A stretch of DNA of 64,000 nucleotides from Herbidospora mongoliensis (GCF_001570545.1 NZ_BBXD01000031.1:22619-86618), one strand, 5' to 3'; positions 1 to 9,793 are shown, counted from the stretch's first letter. The notes: generated from the letters alone by a model not told the origin. Program-made: numbers and translations.

Positions 1-482
1 CCGGCCGGGTGGGCACCGGCGGCATGATCACCAAGGTCCAGGCCGCCAAGATCGCCACCGGCGCCGGGGTCCCCGTCGTGCTGACGGCCTCGGCCCACGC
101 CGCCCACGCGCTGGCGGGGGACGACGTCGGCACGTACTTCCACCCGGGCGGTCGCCACCCCGGCACCCGCCTGCTCTGGCTCGCCCACGCCGCCACCGGG
201 CGCGGTCGTCTCCACCTCGACGAGGGCGCGGTGAAAGCGGTGATCGGGCGGCGGATGTCCCTGCTGCCCGCCGGTGTTCTCAAGGTGGAAGGCGAGTTCT
301 CCGCCGGTGACCCGGTCGACCTGTGCGGGCCCGCGGGGGAGCTGGTCGGGCGCGGGCTGGTCAACTTCGACTCCGGCGAGATCCCCGACCTGCTCGGCCG
401 CTCCACCCGGGAGCTGGCCAGCAGCCTGGGGCCGGAATACGAGCGTGAACTGATCCACCGTGACGACATCGTCATCCTCTAG
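1..482 (+). CDS. proB: Glutamate 5-kinase, C-terminal part (gene begins upstream)
   Basis: ATP-dependent phosphorylation of glutamate, the first step of proline synthesis in the cytoplasm. The gene is cut by the left edge, and only about the last 160 residues are present. They begin in the end of the amino-acid-kinase domain, with the GTGGM motif followed by KVQAAKIA, and continue through a PUA domain (roughly the last 80 residues, from HLDEGAV to the end). The stop at 480-482 lies 8 bases before the proA start, and the sequence AGGAGCGACC between them is the proA ribosome site, so the two genes are co-transcribed. In actinomycetes this pair usually follows obg, which would lie to the left. 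Confidence 0.96.
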   Translation, partial: GRVGTGGMITKVQAAKIATGAGVPVVLTASAHAAHALAGDDVGTYFHPGGRHPGTRLLWLAHAATGRGRLHLDEGAVKAVIGRRMSLLPAGVLKVEGEFSAGDPVDLCGPAGELVGRGLVNFDSGEIPDLLGRSTRELASSLGPEYERELIHRDDIVIL

Positions 483-490
483 GAGCGACC

Positions 491-1741
491 ATGAGTGAGT
501 TTCTGCAGGTGGCCAATGCGGCGAAGGATGCCGCCCGGCTCCTCGCCCCGCTGCCGCGCGCGGCCAAGGACGCCGCGCTGCGGGCCATCGCCGACGCCCT
601 GGTCGCCCGCGCCGAGGAGATCGTCGAGGCCAACGCCGCCGATGTGGCCAAGGCCCGTGCCGACGGCACCTCCGAGGCGATGATCGACCGGCTGCGGCTC
701 GACGTGCCGCGCATCGGGAAGATCGCCGACGCGGTCCGGGAGGTCGCGGAGCTGCCCGACCCGGTGGGAGAGGTCATCCGGGGCTCCACCCTCCCGAACG
801 GCCTGGAACTGCGGCAGATCCGCGTTCCGCTGGGTGTCGTGGGGATCATCTACGAGGGCCGTCCCAACGTGACCGTCGACGCCGCCGCGCTGTGCCTGAA
901 GAGCGGCAACGGCGTGCTGCTGCGCGGGTCGTCGAGCGCCTACTCGTCGAACACCGCGCTGGTGAAGATCATGCAGGAGGCGCTGGAGCCCACTCTCGTC
1001 CCTGCCGGGGCGGTTCAGCTGGTTCCGGGTCTGACCCGTGACTCCGCCAAGGAGCTCATGCGGGCGCGCGGGCTCGTCGACGTGCTGATCCCGCGCGGTG
1101 GCGCGTCGCTGATCAACAGCGTGGTCGAGGAGTCGTCGGTGCCGGTCATCGAGACCGGCGTGGGCGTCTGCCACGTCTACGTCGACGCCGCCGCCGACCA
1201 GGAGATGGCGCTGCGGATCCTGGTCAACTCCAAGGCCCAGCGGGTGTCGGTCTGCAACTCCGCCGAGACGCTGCTCGTCCACGAGTCGATCGCCGCCGAG
1301 TTCGTGCCCAAGGCCATCGCGGCGCTGGCCGAGGCCGGCGTGACCGTCCACGGAGACCCGGCGATCGCGGCCCTGGGCGGCGGCGAGGTGGTTCCGGTGA
1401 CCGAAGAGGAACTCCGCAGCGAATACCTCTCCTACGACATCGCCGCCGCCGTGGTGCCCTCTCTGGAGGCGGCGGTCGCCCACATCACCCGTTACGGCTC
1501 GGGCCACACCGACGCGATCGTGACCGACTCGCAGTCGGCGGCCAAGACGTTCGTCGCGCTGGTCGACTCGGCCGCCGTGGCGGTCAACGCGTCGACCCGG
1601 TTCACCGACGGCGGCGAATTCGGCTTCGGCGCCGAGATCGGCATCTCCACCCAGAAACTGCACGCCCGCGGCCCGATGGGCCTGCCCGAGCTGACCTCCA
1701 CCAAGTTCGTCTACGTCGGTGAAGGTCACATCCGGGGTTAG
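491..1741 (+). CDS. proA: Gamma-glutamyl phosphate reductase
   Basis: NADPH-dependent reduction of glutamyl-5-phosphate to glutamate semialdehyde, the second step of proline synthesis. The 416-residue product has the normal family length. It shows the aldehyde-dehydrogenase-like fold with the catalytic cysteine in SVCNSAET (about residue 254) and the conserved [11 protein letters not shown] near the C-terminus. The ATG at 491 follows AGGAGCGACC and is the natural partner of proB. The TAG stop overlaps by four bases the stop of the convergent regulator on the other strand, leaving no room for a terminator between them. Confidence 0.97.
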   Translation: MSEFLQVANAAKDAARLLAPLPRAAKDAALRAIADALVARAEEIVEANAADVAKARADGTSEAMIDRLRLDVPRIGKIADAVREVAELPDPVGEVIRGSTLPNGLELRQIRVPLGVVGIIYEGRPNVTVDAAALCLKSGNGVLLRGSSSAYSSNTALVKIMQEALEPTLVPAGAVQLVPGLTRDSAKELMRARGLVDVLIPRGGASLINSVVEESSVPVIETGVGVCHVYVDAAADQEMALRILVNSKAQRVSVCNSAETLLVHESIAAEFVPKAIAALAEAGVTVHGDPAIAALGGGEVVPVTEEELRSEYLSYDIAAAVVPSLEAAVAHITRYGSGHTDAIVTDSQSAAKTFVALVDSAAVAVNASTRFTDGGEFGFGAEIGISTQKLHARGPMGLPELTSTKFVYVGEGHIRG

Positions 1742-2382
1742 GCCCTGACGAGGACCCTGGTGCCGAGGCCGGCGTCGCGGGCCCGCAGGGCGGCGTCGAA
1801 CCGGCTCTCGGCCTCCAGCTTCGTCAGGACGTTGCTGACGTGGTTGCGCACGGTCTTGGGGGCCAGGCACATCTCCTTGGCGATCTCCGCGTTGCTGCGG
1901 CCGTCGGCCAGGTGCTCCAGCACCTCGTGCTCACGCTGGGTCAGTTCGGGAAAGGTGGTCCGGGTCGACCGTGTGGTCAGTTTCGTACGGAGCCCGGCCG
2001 CCACCTCACAAGCGAACACCAAGTGGCCGACCCCGACGGCGCGGATCGCGGCGGCCAGCTCCCCGGGGTGGGCGCTCGTCATGACGTAGCCCCGGGCGCC
2101 CGCCCGCATGGCCGCCATCAGGCTGAGTTCGTCGGCGTTCTGGCTGACGACGATGATCTTCACGTCAGGGCAGCGGCGGGCGATGTAGTCGACTTCGTGC
2201 AGCAGGGTCAGGTCGATCAGCAGCACGTCGGGGCCGAGTTGGACAGCGGCCCTCAGCGCGTCGGGCCCGTCGTCGGCCAGCGCCAGCAGCTTGATCCCGG
2301 GGGCGTCGGTCAGCGCCCAGCGGACACCCTCGGTGTACAGGTAGGTCTCGCCGGCCACGACGACGGTAACGGGTTCGCTCAT
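1738..2382 (-). CDS. NarL/LuxR-family response regulator with an atypical receiver
   Basis: The 214-residue protein has an N-terminal receiver (about 1-125) and a C-terminal LuxR helix-turn-helix (about 145-205; [15 protein letters not shown]...NAEIAKEM...[14 protein letters not shown]). The phospho-acceptor Asp is present in VLLIDLTLL. The usual acidic pair after the first strand is replaced (VVVAGETY), and the conserved Lys of the GYxLK motif is replaced (GYVMTSAH). It is therefore probably a phosphorylation-independent atypical regulator; this is inference. No histidine kinase lies beside it. The start at 2382 (MSEPVTVV) is chosen because the open frame upstream has no receiver homology. 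Targets are unknown. Confidence 0.85.
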   Translation of the reverse strand: MSEPVTVVVAGETYLYTEGVRWALTDAPGIKLLALADDGPDALRAAVQLGPDVLLIDLTLLHEVDYIARRCPDVKIIVVSQNADELSLMAAMRAGARGYVMTSAHPGELAAAIRAVGVGHLVFACEVAAGLRTKLTTRSTRTTFPELTQREHEVLEHLADGRSNAEIAKEMCLAPKTVRNHVSNVLTKLEAESRFDAALRARDAGLGTRVLVRA

Positions 2383-2467
2383 GGTCAAAGGGTGGCTTAC
2401 CTCTCTTGAGAATGACTTGGCGACCACTTCAGTCACTCTCCGTGACCGTCGGTGAGACATTAGGTCC

Positions 2468-2623
2468 ATGGATCTTCTCGTCACGCTGAGCTTCATCGTG
2501 GCCGTCGTCGCGGGGGCCGATCGGCTGTTGCTCGCGATGGAGCGGCATGGGCTGATTCGCTGGCGGCTCTCCGCCCCCCGCCCCGCCGAACGCGGCGCCC
2601 GCCTCGACCACCTGCTCCGGTGA
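2468..2623 (+). CDS. Small single-span membrane protein
   Basis: A 51-residue product beginning MDLLVTLSFIVAVVAGADR, so one hydrophobic helix followed by a basic tail (IRWRLSAPRP...). I do not recognise a family. It is supported mainly by its context: its TGA stop overlaps the GTG start of the DoxX gene in a GTGA junction, the usual sign of translational coupling in this genome. It may be a small partner or leader of the DoxX protein. Its ribosome site is weak. Confidence 0.5.
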   Translation: MDLLVTLSFIVAVVAGADRLLLAMERHGLIRWRLSAPRPAERGARLDHLLR

Positions 2624-3003
2624 GGCCCGCCCTGTACGACGCCGCCGCCCTCTTCGGCCGGATCGCGCTGGGGACGACGTTCATCCAGCACGGCTACGCC
2701 AAGGCGCGCGGCGGCATCGACGCCACCACCCAGGCGATGACCCAGGCGGGCGTGCCCGCGCCGCGCATGTCGGCCTGGTTCGCCACGGTCGCCGAGCTCG
2801 GCGGCGGGGTCCTGCTCGTGCTGGGGCTGCTGACCGCCGTCGCCGGGGCCATGCTGTTCGCGGTGATGTCGGGAGCGTTCCTTTTCGTCCACGTCAAGGA
2901 CGGCTCGTTCGAACTCGTCACGGCTTTGGGCGCGGTGGCGGTGATGCTGGCCGTTGCCGGTCCCGGCCGGATATCGCTGGATCGGTACATCTTCCGGCGG
3001 TGA
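2620..3003 (+). CDS. DoxX-family membrane protein
   Basis: The 127-residue integral membrane protein has about four helices and the DoxX pattern: ALFGRIALGTTFIQHGYAK near the N-terminus, and an ELGGGVLLVLGLLTAVAG helix. DoxX-family proteins are linked to thiol and redox stress complexes at the membrane in mycobacteria; the role here is not shown by the sequence. The GTG start at 2620 overlaps the stop of the small upstream gene. The C-terminus (RISLDRYIFRR) is basic and probably cytoplasmic. Confidence 0.85.
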   Translation: MRPALYDAAALFGRIALGTTFIQHGYAKARGGIDATTQAMTQAGVPAPRMSAWFATVAELGGGVLLVLGLLTAVAGAMLFAVMSGAFLFVHVKDGSFELVTALGAVAVMLAVAGPGRISLDRYIFRR

Positions 3004-3040
3004 CCGGCGCGCCTCCGGGGAAATGTCGTGGCGCTTCACT

Positions 3041-5203
3041 ATGGTGACCAGACCTATGGGTGGACGTCTGGGGCGGGTCGGCCCATACGCGCTCCTGGAG
3101 CGCCTGGGTCGTGGTGGCATGGGCGAGGTCTATCTCGCGGCGACCAAACGGGGTGAGCAGGTCGCCCTGAAGATGCTCCGTGAGCCCATCGAAGGCGATG
3201 CCGACGCCCGATTAAGGCTTGATCGCGAGGTTCGCGCGCTGCGCCGGGTGGAGAGCCCTTACGTGGCGCGGGTCCTCGACGCCGACCTCTCCGGTGACCG
3301 GCCCTATCTGGTCATGGAGCACATCGCGGGCGACAACCTGCTGAACGTGGTGAAGCGCGACGGGCCGATGCCCGAGGTCGAGCTGATCCGCCTCGCGCGC
3401 GGCCTGGCGACCGCGCTGGCGATCATCCACGCCGCCGGGATCGTCCACCGCGACCTGAAGCCGGCCAACGTGCTGATCGGCGACGAGGGTCCGGTGCTGA
3501 TCGACTTCGGCATCGCCCAGGTCCTCGACGCGACCCGGATGACCCAGACCGGGACCTTCCTCGGCACCCCCGGCTACGCCGCGCCCGAACTCTTCGCCGG
3601 CGAACAGGTCGGCGAACCGGCCGACCTGCACGCCTGGGCCGCGACGGTGGCCTTCGCGGCGACCGGCCGCCCCACCTTCGGCGGTGGCTCCGCCGAGTCG
3701 CAGATGTACGCCATCCTGCACGGCAAAGCCGACCTCAAGGACGTGCCGCCCGCCCTGCTGCCGCAGATCAGGGCCGCCTTCAACCGCGACCCGGCCAAAC
3801 GCCCGACCGCCGCGATCCTCGCCGACCGGATGACCCGGCTGGCGCGGGCGGCCGAGGAGCATGAGGTACGCGAGAAGGAATCCCAGGCCGAGGGCGGGGA
3901 GGCCGCCGACGGATCGGCACGCGGGACCGGCGACCGCCGGGGGACCGGCGGGTCGGAACGCGGCCGCGACACGGGGCCGGGCGAGATCTCGCGGCGGGGC
4001 CGCGCGGGCGGCGGTTCGGAAGGCGGTGTCAAGGACAAAGCGGCCAAGGACAAAGCCGCCAAGAACTCCGGCGGCCGGGACACCGACGGCGGCAGGCGGG
4101 CCTCGGAGAGCGCCGCAGGTTCGGCCGATGCCGGGCGCCGGGCTTCCGGCAGCCGCGAAGGCGGCGCCGGTTCGGCTGAGGGCGGGCGCTGGGCTTCCGG
4201 CAGTCGGGAAGGCGGCGCCGGTTCGGCTGAGGGCGGGCGCTGGGCGCGGGATGCCGGCAGCGGGGAGAGCGGCTCGGGATCAGCTGATGGCGCGCGCCGC
4301 GCTCGGGAAGCCGCCGGGGCCGGTTCGGCTGATAGTGGGCGCCGGAGCCGGGACTCGAGCGCTCGGGAAACCGGCGCGGGGCCGGCCGATCCTGGCCGCC
4401 GGGCTCGGGAGGCCGCCGGGGCCGGTTCGGCCGATGGAGGGCGCCGGAGCCGGGAAAGCGGTGCGGGGGCGGCTGAGAGCGGGCGTCGTGTCCGGGAGGC
4501 CGCCGGGACCGGTTCCGCCGACGGCGGGCGCCGGGGACGGGATGCCGCCGGTCGGGAGGTCGGTGCCGATTCCGCCGCTGTGTCGGTCGAGCCGCGGCGG
4601 GGCAAGGACAAAGAGGCCGATTCGAAGCTCGGGGCCGAGGCCGTCGTGCAGACGCGGCGTAAACGGGCCGTCAAGCCGCCGGAGACGGTCCCCACGGGCG
4701 GCAACTCGCTGCTGGTGCTGGCGGCGGTGTCGGTGCCCTGTGTGATCGGGTGTGTGGTCTACCCGGTCGCCACGTTCGCGGTGACCGGGGTGTTCGTCGT
4801 GCTGGCCCGTGCCCTCTGGGTGGGGCACTGGCTGACGAAGAAGCGCCGCCCCGGACGGCTCAAGAAGGCCCTGCGGATCGGGCTGTTCCCCGTGTCGTTC
4901 TCCGGGGCGTTGATCGCCGGGGTGGCCTGGCCGGGGCTGCCCGCCGGGGCGCTGGCGTTCGGCGCGATGTGGGCGACCGCAGGGGGACGCCTGGCCCACG
5001 ACTGGTGGGACCAGGCCGTGCCCGTCACGGTCGCGGGGCTCGTCTTCAGCGTCGTCTGCGGCGCGATCATCGGCCGCGAGGTCGAGAAGGTCGGTGCCGA
5101 GCTGCCGGAGCTGCGCAGGGAAGGGCTGCGCGCGCTGGCGGTGCTCGGCGGGTTCGTCGCGATCTGCGCGGCGGCGGTCCGGATCGTCGGATCGCTCTTC
5201 TAG
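3041..5203 (+). CDS. Membrane Ser/Thr protein kinase with a repetitive Gly/Ala/Arg/Ser linker
   Basis: A PknB-like Hanks kinase of about 720 residues. The kinase domain (about 14-275) is complete: GRGGMGEVYLA P-loop, VALKM lysine, HRDLKPANVLI catalytic loop, DFGIAQ, and GTPGYAAPE activation segment. A hydrophilic linker (about 290-530) follows, with a degenerate repeat of roughly 16 to 20 residues built on GRRxREAAGAGSADG and REGGAGSAEGGRWA. The last 170 residues contain several membrane helices and a cytoplasmic basic stretch (KKRRPGRLKKALR). There are no PASTA repeats, so the sensing mode differs from PknB. Start choice is uncertain: ATG 3041, 3056 or 3023 all lack a strong ribosome site. 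A perfect hairpin follows the stop. Confidence 0.9.
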   Translation: MVTRPMGGRLGRVGPYALLERLGRGGMGEVYLAATKRGEQVALKMLREPIEGDADARLRLDREVRALRRVESPYVARVLDADLSGDRPYLVMEHIAGDNLLNVVKRDGPMPEVELIRLARGLATALAIIHAAGIVHRDLKPANVLIGDEGPVLIDFGIAQVLDATRMTQTGTFLGTPGYAAPELFAGEQVGEPADLHAWAATVAFAATGRPTFGGGSAESQMYAILHGKADLKDVPPALLPQIRAAFNRDPAKRPTAAILADRMTRLARAAEEHEVREKESQAEGGEAADGSARGTGDRRGTGGSERGRDTGPGEISRRGRAGGGSEGGVKDKAAKDKAAKNSGGRDTDGGRRASESAAGSADAGRRASGSREGGAGSAEGGRWASGSREGGAGSAEGGRWARDAGSGESGSGSADGARRAREAAGAGSADSGRRSRDSSARETGAGPADPGRRAREAAGAGSADGGRRSRESGAGAAESGRRVREAAGTGSADGGRRGRDAAGREVGADSAAVSVEPRRGKDKEADSKLGAEAVVQTRRKRAVKPPETVPTGGNSLLVLAAVSVPCVIGCVVYPVATFAVTGVFVVLARALWVGHWLTKKRRPGRLKKALRIGLFPVSFSGALIAGVAWPGLPAGALAFGAMWATAGGRLAHDWWDQAVPVTVAGLVFSVVCGAIIGREVEKVGAELPELRREGLRALAVLGGFVAICAAAVRIVGSLF

Positions 5204-5212
5204 CCCGCGCGG

Positions 5213-5240
5213 TTGGTTCTCGCGACGAGAACCAAGTCTT
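5213..5240. terminator. Bidirectional terminator hairpin between convergent genes
   Basis: Perfect 10-bp inverted repeat TTGGTTCTCG / CGAGAACCAA (5213-5222 and 5226-5235) with a 3-base loop. It lies between the kinase stop and the stop of the convergent M48 protease, and a short T-rich stretch follows on the + strand. Confidence 0.75.
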
Positions 5241-6250
5241 TAGTTCTCCCTCCGGGAGAAGCGGTTGAAGATCCGCTCGCCGGCGTTGACCGCGCCCTCG
5301 GCGACGTCGCGCAGCACGCCGATGAACGGGTCCTGCGACTGCGACCACGACTCGCGGTAGGACGCCGCGGCTGCCTTGACCTCGTCGGAGAGCTTGGCGT
5401 TGTGGTCGTCGGTGCGGCGGGGGTAGTCGCCGGTGAGGATGTGGTCGTATTCGCCGCTGCGGCGCCAGCGGTCGAGCTCGGCGACCCGGGTGACCGCGAA
5501 CGGGTGGGTGGTGCCCAGCAGGTTCAGCACCTTGAGCAGGCCGTCGCGGACGTCACCGGCGGTGTCGTATTCGCGGGCCTGGTCGAGGAACGCCTCGATG
5601 TTCATCTCGTGGAGGCGGGAGCCGCCGGCCAGCTTCATCAGGGCGCGCAGCGCGGCGTCGGGGTCCTGGCCGGCGAGGAGACCGCCACGGTCGGCGGACA
5701 TCTCGGCCTTGCGGGCCCACTCTTCGAGGGCGGCGACGATCACGCGCAGGCCGATGTAGCCGAGCGGGATCCAGGCGACCCGGGTGGCCAGGCGGGTGAG
5801 GATCTGCAGCATCGTGCCGTAGACCGCGTGGCCCGACAGGATGTGGGCGGTCTCGTGGCCGATGACGAAGCGCAGCTCCTCGTCGTCGAGCAGGTCGAGA
5901 CAGCCGGTCGAGACGACGATGAACGGCTCGTCGAAGCCGATGGCCATCGCGTAGACCTTGGGATCCTGCTGGACGTAGACCTCGGGGATCCGGGCCAGGT
6001 CGAGGATGTAGGCGCTGTCGCGGCCCATGTCGTACAGCGCCCGGAACTGGGTCTCCGACGTGCGGACGGCCGAGGCGAGGAACATCAGGCGCAGGCGGCG
6101 CTCTGAGAACAGCCCGGAGGTTCGCTTGAGCACCGAGTCGAACCCGGTCAGCGAGCGCATCGCCACGAGGGCGGACCGGTCGGCGGGGTGTTCGTAGGCG
6201 CGGGAGCTGATGCCGGGCAGCGGCGTGCGGCTGCGATCGGGAGTGGTCAT
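5240..6250 (-). CDS. M48-family zinc metallopeptidase
   Basis: The 336-residue product carries the HExxH zinc motif as [12 protein letters not shown] (about residues 127-137) and a downstream EMSADRGG segment that supplies the third zinc ligand, as in M48/HtpX-type peptidases. A hydrophobic stretch ([23 protein letters not shown]) follows the active site and suggests membrane association. The C-terminal part has a [16 protein letters not shown] segment typical of this group. Likely role: membrane or misfolded protein turnover. Start 6250 (MTTPDRSR) is chosen over an in-frame ATG at 6259; the long upstream open frame is the shadow of nadD. Confidence 0.88.
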   Translation of the reverse strand: MTTPDRSRTPLPGISSRAYEHPADRSALVAMRSLTGFDSVLKRTSGLFSERRLRLMFLASAVRTSETQFRALYDMGRDSAYILDLARIPEVYVQQDPKVYAMAIGFDEPFIVVSTGCLDLLDDEELRFVIGHETAHILSGHAVYGTMLQILTRLATRVAWIPLGYIGLRVIVAALEEWARKAEMSADRGGLLAGQDPDAALRALMKLAGGSRLHEMNIEAFLDQAREYDTAGDVRDGLLKVLNLLGTTHPFAVTRVAELDRWRRSGEYDHILTGDYPRRTDDHNAKLSDEVKAAAASYRESWSQSQDPFIGVLRDVAEGAVNAGERIFNRFSRREN

Positions 6251-6307
6251 GCTCGGCATGCTACGTCGGTGCTTCCCTCGCCGCGCGTCGACGTTATCGT
6301 CCGAGCT

Positions 6308-6907
6308 ATGAGAAACGGAGCCGCGACCAGGCGGCTTGGTGTCATGGGCGGCACGTTCGACCCGATCCACCACGGCCACCTGGTGGCCGCGAGCGAGGTC
6401 GCGCACCATTTCGATCTCGACGAGGTGGTGTTCGTGCCGACCGGGCGGCCGTGGCAGAAGGCCGAGCGGACGGTCTCGGCCCCCGAGGACCGCTATCTGA
6501 TGACGGTGATCGCGACGGCGTCGAACCCGCGCTTCTCGGTCAGCCGGGTCGACGTCGACCGGCCGGGGCCGACCTTCACGATCGACACCCTGAGAGACCT
6601 CGCGGCGTCCTACGGGCCGGACACCGAGCTCTACTTCATCACCGGCGCCGACGCCCTGGCCCAGATCCTGGGCTGGCGGGACGCCGAGGAACTGGTCACG
6701 ATCGCCCACTTCGTCGGCTGCACCCGTCCCGGCCACACCCTGCAGGATCCGGGCCTGCCCGGCGGCAAGGTCAGCCTGATCGAGGTGCCGGCGCTGTCGA
6801 TCTCGTCGTCGGAGTGCCGCGACCGGGTCGCCTCCGGGCAGCCCATCTGGTACCTGGTTCCCGACGGGATCGTCCAGTACATCGGCAAGCGGGGTCTTTA
6901 CCGATAG
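6308..6907 (+). CDS. nadD: Nicotinate-nucleotide adenylyltransferase
   Basis: Joins ATP and nicotinate mononucleotide to form deamido-NAD in NAD synthesis. The 199-residue length is normal. Family motifs are clear: [12 protein letters not shown] nucleotide-binding motif, WQK after the PTGRP segment, the TGADAL segment, and the [11 protein letters not shown] motif (ISSxxxR) near the end. Start ATG 6308 gives the expected short N-terminus before GGTFDP. It is followed by rsfS and a phosphatase, the standard actinobacterial nadD-rsfS order. Confidence 0.96.
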   Translation: MRNGAATRRLGVMGGTFDPIHHGHLVAASEVAHHFDLDEVVFVPTGRPWQKAERTVSAPEDRYLMTVIATASNPRFSVSRVDVDRPGPTFTIDTLRDLAASYGPDTELYFITGADALAQILGWRDAEELVTIAHFVGCTRPGHTLQDPGLPGGKVSLIEVPALSISSSECRDRVASGQPIWYLVPDGIVQYIGKRGLYR

Positions 6908-6988
6908 GGCGGCAATAGGCTTGATGAGCACGCCGAGGGGTGGGCACTCTGGGATCACCATCCCCGTCATGGAGGAACAAACCGCATC

Positions 6989-7390
6989 GTGACCGCATCT
7001 GAACGCTCAATCCAGCTCGTTTCGGTCGCCGCCGAGGCCGCGGCCGACAAGCTCGCCGACGACATCGTCGCCTACGACGTGAGCGACCGGTTGTTCATCA
7101 CCGACGCCTTCGTCGTCTGCTCCGCCTCCAACGACCGCCAGGTCCGCGCGATCGTCGACGAGATCGAAGACCGCCTGCGCGTCGAAGCGGGGGCCAAGCC
7201 GGTCCGCCGCGAGGGGGAGCGCGAGGGCCGCTGGGTGCTGCTCGACTTCATCGACATCGTGGTCCACGTCCAGCACGAGGAGGAGCACGACTTCTACGGG
7301 CTCGGGCGGCTCTGGAAGGACTGCCCGGCCATCCCGCTGCCCGAGAGCGTCGCCGAGGCGGCCGCCCAAAGGGCGCGGGGTGAGGGGTGA
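6989..7390 (+). CDS. rsfS: Ribosome silencing factor RsfS (Iojap/YbeB)
   Basis: Binds ribosomal protein uL14 and blocks subunit joining when nutrients are low (family knowledge). The 133-residue protein shows the DUF143 pattern: KLADDIVAYDV, FVVCSASNDRQVRAIVDEI, and EGREGRWVLLDFIDIVVHVQHEEEHDFYGLGRLW. The GTG start at 6989 follows a strong GGAGGAA site at 6971. The stop overlaps the start of the next gene (GTGA). Confidence 0.96.
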   Translation: MTASERSIQLVSVAAEAAADKLADDIVAYDVSDRLFITDAFVVCSASNDRQVRAIVDEIEDRLRVEAGAKPVRREGEREGRWVLLDFIDIVVHVQHEEEHDFYGLGRLWKDCPAIPLPESVAEAAAQRARGEG

Positions 7391-8028
7391 GCCGTCGGAT
7401 CGTCTGCCTCAGGCACGGTCAGACCAGCTGGAACGCCGAACACCGCTTCCAGGGGCACACCGACATCCCCCTCGACGAGACCGGGGTCGCCCAGGCGGCC
7501 CGGGCCGCGTCGCTGCTGGCGGCGCTCAGCCCCACGAAGATCGTGTCGAGCGACCTGAGCCGGGCCCACGACACCGCTCTCGCGCTCGGACGGCTGACCG
7601 GTCTGCCGGTCACCACCGACAAGGAACTGCGCGAACGCGGCGGCGGTGAGTGGGAGGGCCTGACCGGTGACGTGATGAAGGCCCGCTGGCCGGCCGAATA
7701 CGCCGCCTTCGAGCCCCCGGGCGGCGAGACCGAGGTCGAGGTCGCCACCCGGGTGTCGGCGGCGATCCTGCGGTGGGCCGAGGAGATCGACGACGACGGG
7801 CTGCTCGTCGTCGCCTCCCACGGCGCCGCGCTGCGCCTGGGCATGCTCGGCGTGCTGGGGGTTCCCCAGCCGCTGTGGCACATGATCGGCGGGCTCGGCA
7901 ACTGCTCGTGGTCGGTGCTGCAGCTCGGCCGCAAGGGCTGGCGGCTGGCGGAACACAACGCCGGCACCCTCCCCGAGCCCGTCAGCAGCGACGACAAGCC
8001 GGAGTTCCAGGACGACGGCACGCGATAG
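7387..8028 (+). CDS. Histidine phosphatase family protein (phosphoglycerate-mutase-like)
   Basis: The 213-residue protein begins with the RHG catalytic motif (RIVCLRHGQTSWNAEHRFQG), has the second arginine region SSDLSRAHDTA, the ELRERGGGEWEG acid and the second catalytic histidine in VVASHGAALR. These are the phosphatase/mutase superfamily residues. In actinobacteria the gene after rsfS is often glucosyl-3-phosphoglycerate phosphatase, so that is a plausible activity, but the sequence does not prove it. GTG start with a four-base overlap with rsfS. A weak CACCCC/GGGGTG hairpin follows at 8030-8049. Confidence 0.9.
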   Translation: MSRRIVCLRHGQTSWNAEHRFQGHTDIPLDETGVAQAARAASLLAALSPTKIVSSDLSRAHDTALALGRLTGLPVTTDKELRERGGGEWEGLTGDVMKARWPAEYAAFEPPGGETEVEVATRVSAAILRWAEEIDDDGLLVVASHGAALRLGMLGVLGVPQPLWHMIGGLGNCSWSVLQLGRKGWRLAEHNAGTLPEPVSSDDKPEFQDDGTR

Positions 8029-8068
8029 TCACCCCCGGGAAACGGGGTGAGTCGGCAAGAGTTGGCAC

Positions 8069-9793
8069 ATGCACTTGTTGTCCCTCTGGCGACTCAAGTC
8101 CTATCTCCGGCCCTTCAAGACCGTCGTCATCGTCAGCTGGATCGCCGCCGTAGCCGGTATCGCCGCCGGGCTCGCGATCCCCATGGTCGGCAAGGAGATC
8201 ATCGACGGGCCCATCGCCGCCGGTGACCTCACCGCTCTGTTGCCCCTCGGCCTGCTCGCCCTCGCGCTGGGCGTGGTCGAGGCGGCCATGATCTGCTTCC
8301 GCCGCTGGCAGCAGGGAATCGCGGTGTTCGGCGTCGAGACCGCCCTCCGCGACGACATCTACGCCCACCTCCAGCGGCTGCCGATGAGCTTCCACGACGA
8401 GTGGCAGTCGGGGCAGCTCCTCTCCCGGGCCACCACCGACCTCAGCACCATCCGCCGCTTCTTCGGGTTCGGCGCGCTGTTCCTCGTCATGAACGTCATC
8501 CAGCTCGTCGTGGTGACGATCCTGCTGCTGCGGCTCTACTGGCCGCTCGGCCTGCTGGTCGCGCTGGCGGCGGTGCCGATCATCGTGGTGTCGGCCCGGT
8601 TCGAGACGCGCTACCGGGTGATCTCCCGGACCCTTCAGGACCGCCAGGGCGACCTGGCCACCCACGTCGAGGAGTCGGCGCTCGGGATCCGCACCATCAA
8701 GGCGTTCGGCCGCGGGGGCCACGTCTTCTCCCGGTACGACGGCCTCGCGGTCGTCGCCAAGGACACCGCGCTGGCCAAGGTCCGGCTCTCCTCCCGGTTC
8801 TTCACCTTCCTGGAGATCGTGCCGAGCGTCACCCTCGCGCTGGTGCTGCTGCTCGGGGCGACGGCGGTCGGCGGGGGATCGCTGACGCTGGGCGCGCTGG
8901 TGGCGTTCACCACGTTCGTGCTGCAGCTGGTCTGGCCGGTGTCCTCGCTCGGCTTCATCCTGGCGATGGGGCAGGAGGCGATCACCGCCGCCGACCGGGT
9001 GCTCGAGGTGCTCGACACCGAGCCCACGATCATCGGCGGCACGCTCGTGCTCGACCGGCCGCGCGGGCACCTGCGGTTCGAGGGCGCCGGGTTCCGCTTC
9101 CCGGGCGCCGATCGGGCCGTGCTGGAGGATCTCTGGCTGGAGGTGCGGCCGGGCGAGACCATCGCGGTGGTCGGGGCGACCGGCTCGGGCAAGACGACCC
9201 TGACCTCTCTGGTGCCCCGGCTCCTCGACGTCACCTCGGGGAGGGTGACCGTCGACGGCCACGACGTGCGCGACCTGACGCTGCCGTGCCTGCGCTCGAT
9301 CGTGGCGACCGCGTTCGAGGAGGCGACGCTGTTCTCGATGAGCGTCCGGGAGAACGTGGCGCTCGGCCGCCGCGACGCCACCGACGCCGATGTGCGGGCC
9401 GCGCTGGAGGTGGCGCAGGCGACCTTCGCCTTCGACCTGCCCTGGGGGCTCGACACCCGCATCGGCGAGCAGGGCATGTCGCTGTCGGGCGGGCAGCGGC
9501 AGCGGCTCGCGCTGGCCCGCGCGGTGCTCGGCCGGCCGCGCATCCTCGTTCTCGACGACACGTTGTCGGCGCTCGACGTCGAGACCGAGGCGCTGGTCGA
9601 AGACGCGCTGCGCCACGTGCTGGCCGACGCGACCGGGATCGTGGTCGCCCACCGGGCCTCGACCGTGCTGCTCGCCGACCGGGTCGCCCTCCTCGACGGC
9701 GGCACGATCACCCATGTCGGCACCCATCGGGAGTTACTGGTGGGGGTGCCGGGGTACCGGGCGCTCCTGGCGGCCGAGGAGGTGCTGAGTTGA
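8069..9793 (+). CDS. ABC exporter half-transporter (degenerate-site subunit)
   Basis: The 574-residue protein has a six-helix transmembrane domain (about 1-320) fused to a nucleotide-binding domain (about 335-570). The Walker A motif is GATGSGKTT and the signature is LSGGQRQR. The Walker B ends in LDDTLSALD, so the catalytic glutamate is replaced by aspartate. That substitution marks the non-catalytic site of heterodimeric type IV exporters such as BmrCD or TmrAB. Its stop overlaps the TTG start of the partner gene. Substrate unknown (lipid, drug or peptide export are typical). Confidence 0.93.
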   Translation: MHLLSLWRLKSYLRPFKTVVIVSWIAAVAGIAAGLAIPMVGKEIIDGPIAAGDLTALLPLGLLALALGVVEAAMICFRRWQQGIAVFGVETALRDDIYAHLQRLPMSFHDEWQSGQLLSRATTDLSTIRRFFGFGALFLVMNVIQLVVVTILLLRLYWPLGLLVALAAVPIIVVSARFETRYRVISRTLQDRQGDLATHVEESALGIRTIKAFGRGGHVFSRYDGLAVVAKDTALAKVRLSSRFFTFLEIVPSVTLALVLLLGATAVGGGSLTLGALVAFTTFVLQLVWPVSSLGFILAMGQEAITAADRVLEVLDTEPTIIGGTLVLDRPRGHLRFEGAGFRFPGADRAVLEDLWLEVRPGETIAVVGATGSGKTTLTSLVPRLLDVTSGRVTVDGHDVRDLTLPCLRSIVATAFEEATLFSMSVRENVALGRRDATDADVRAALEVAQATFAFDLPWGLDTRIGEQGMSLSGGQRQRLALARAVLGRPRILVLDDTLSALDVETEALVEDALRHVLADATGIVVAHRASTVLLADRVALLDGGTITHVGTHRELLVGVPGYRALLAAEEVLS

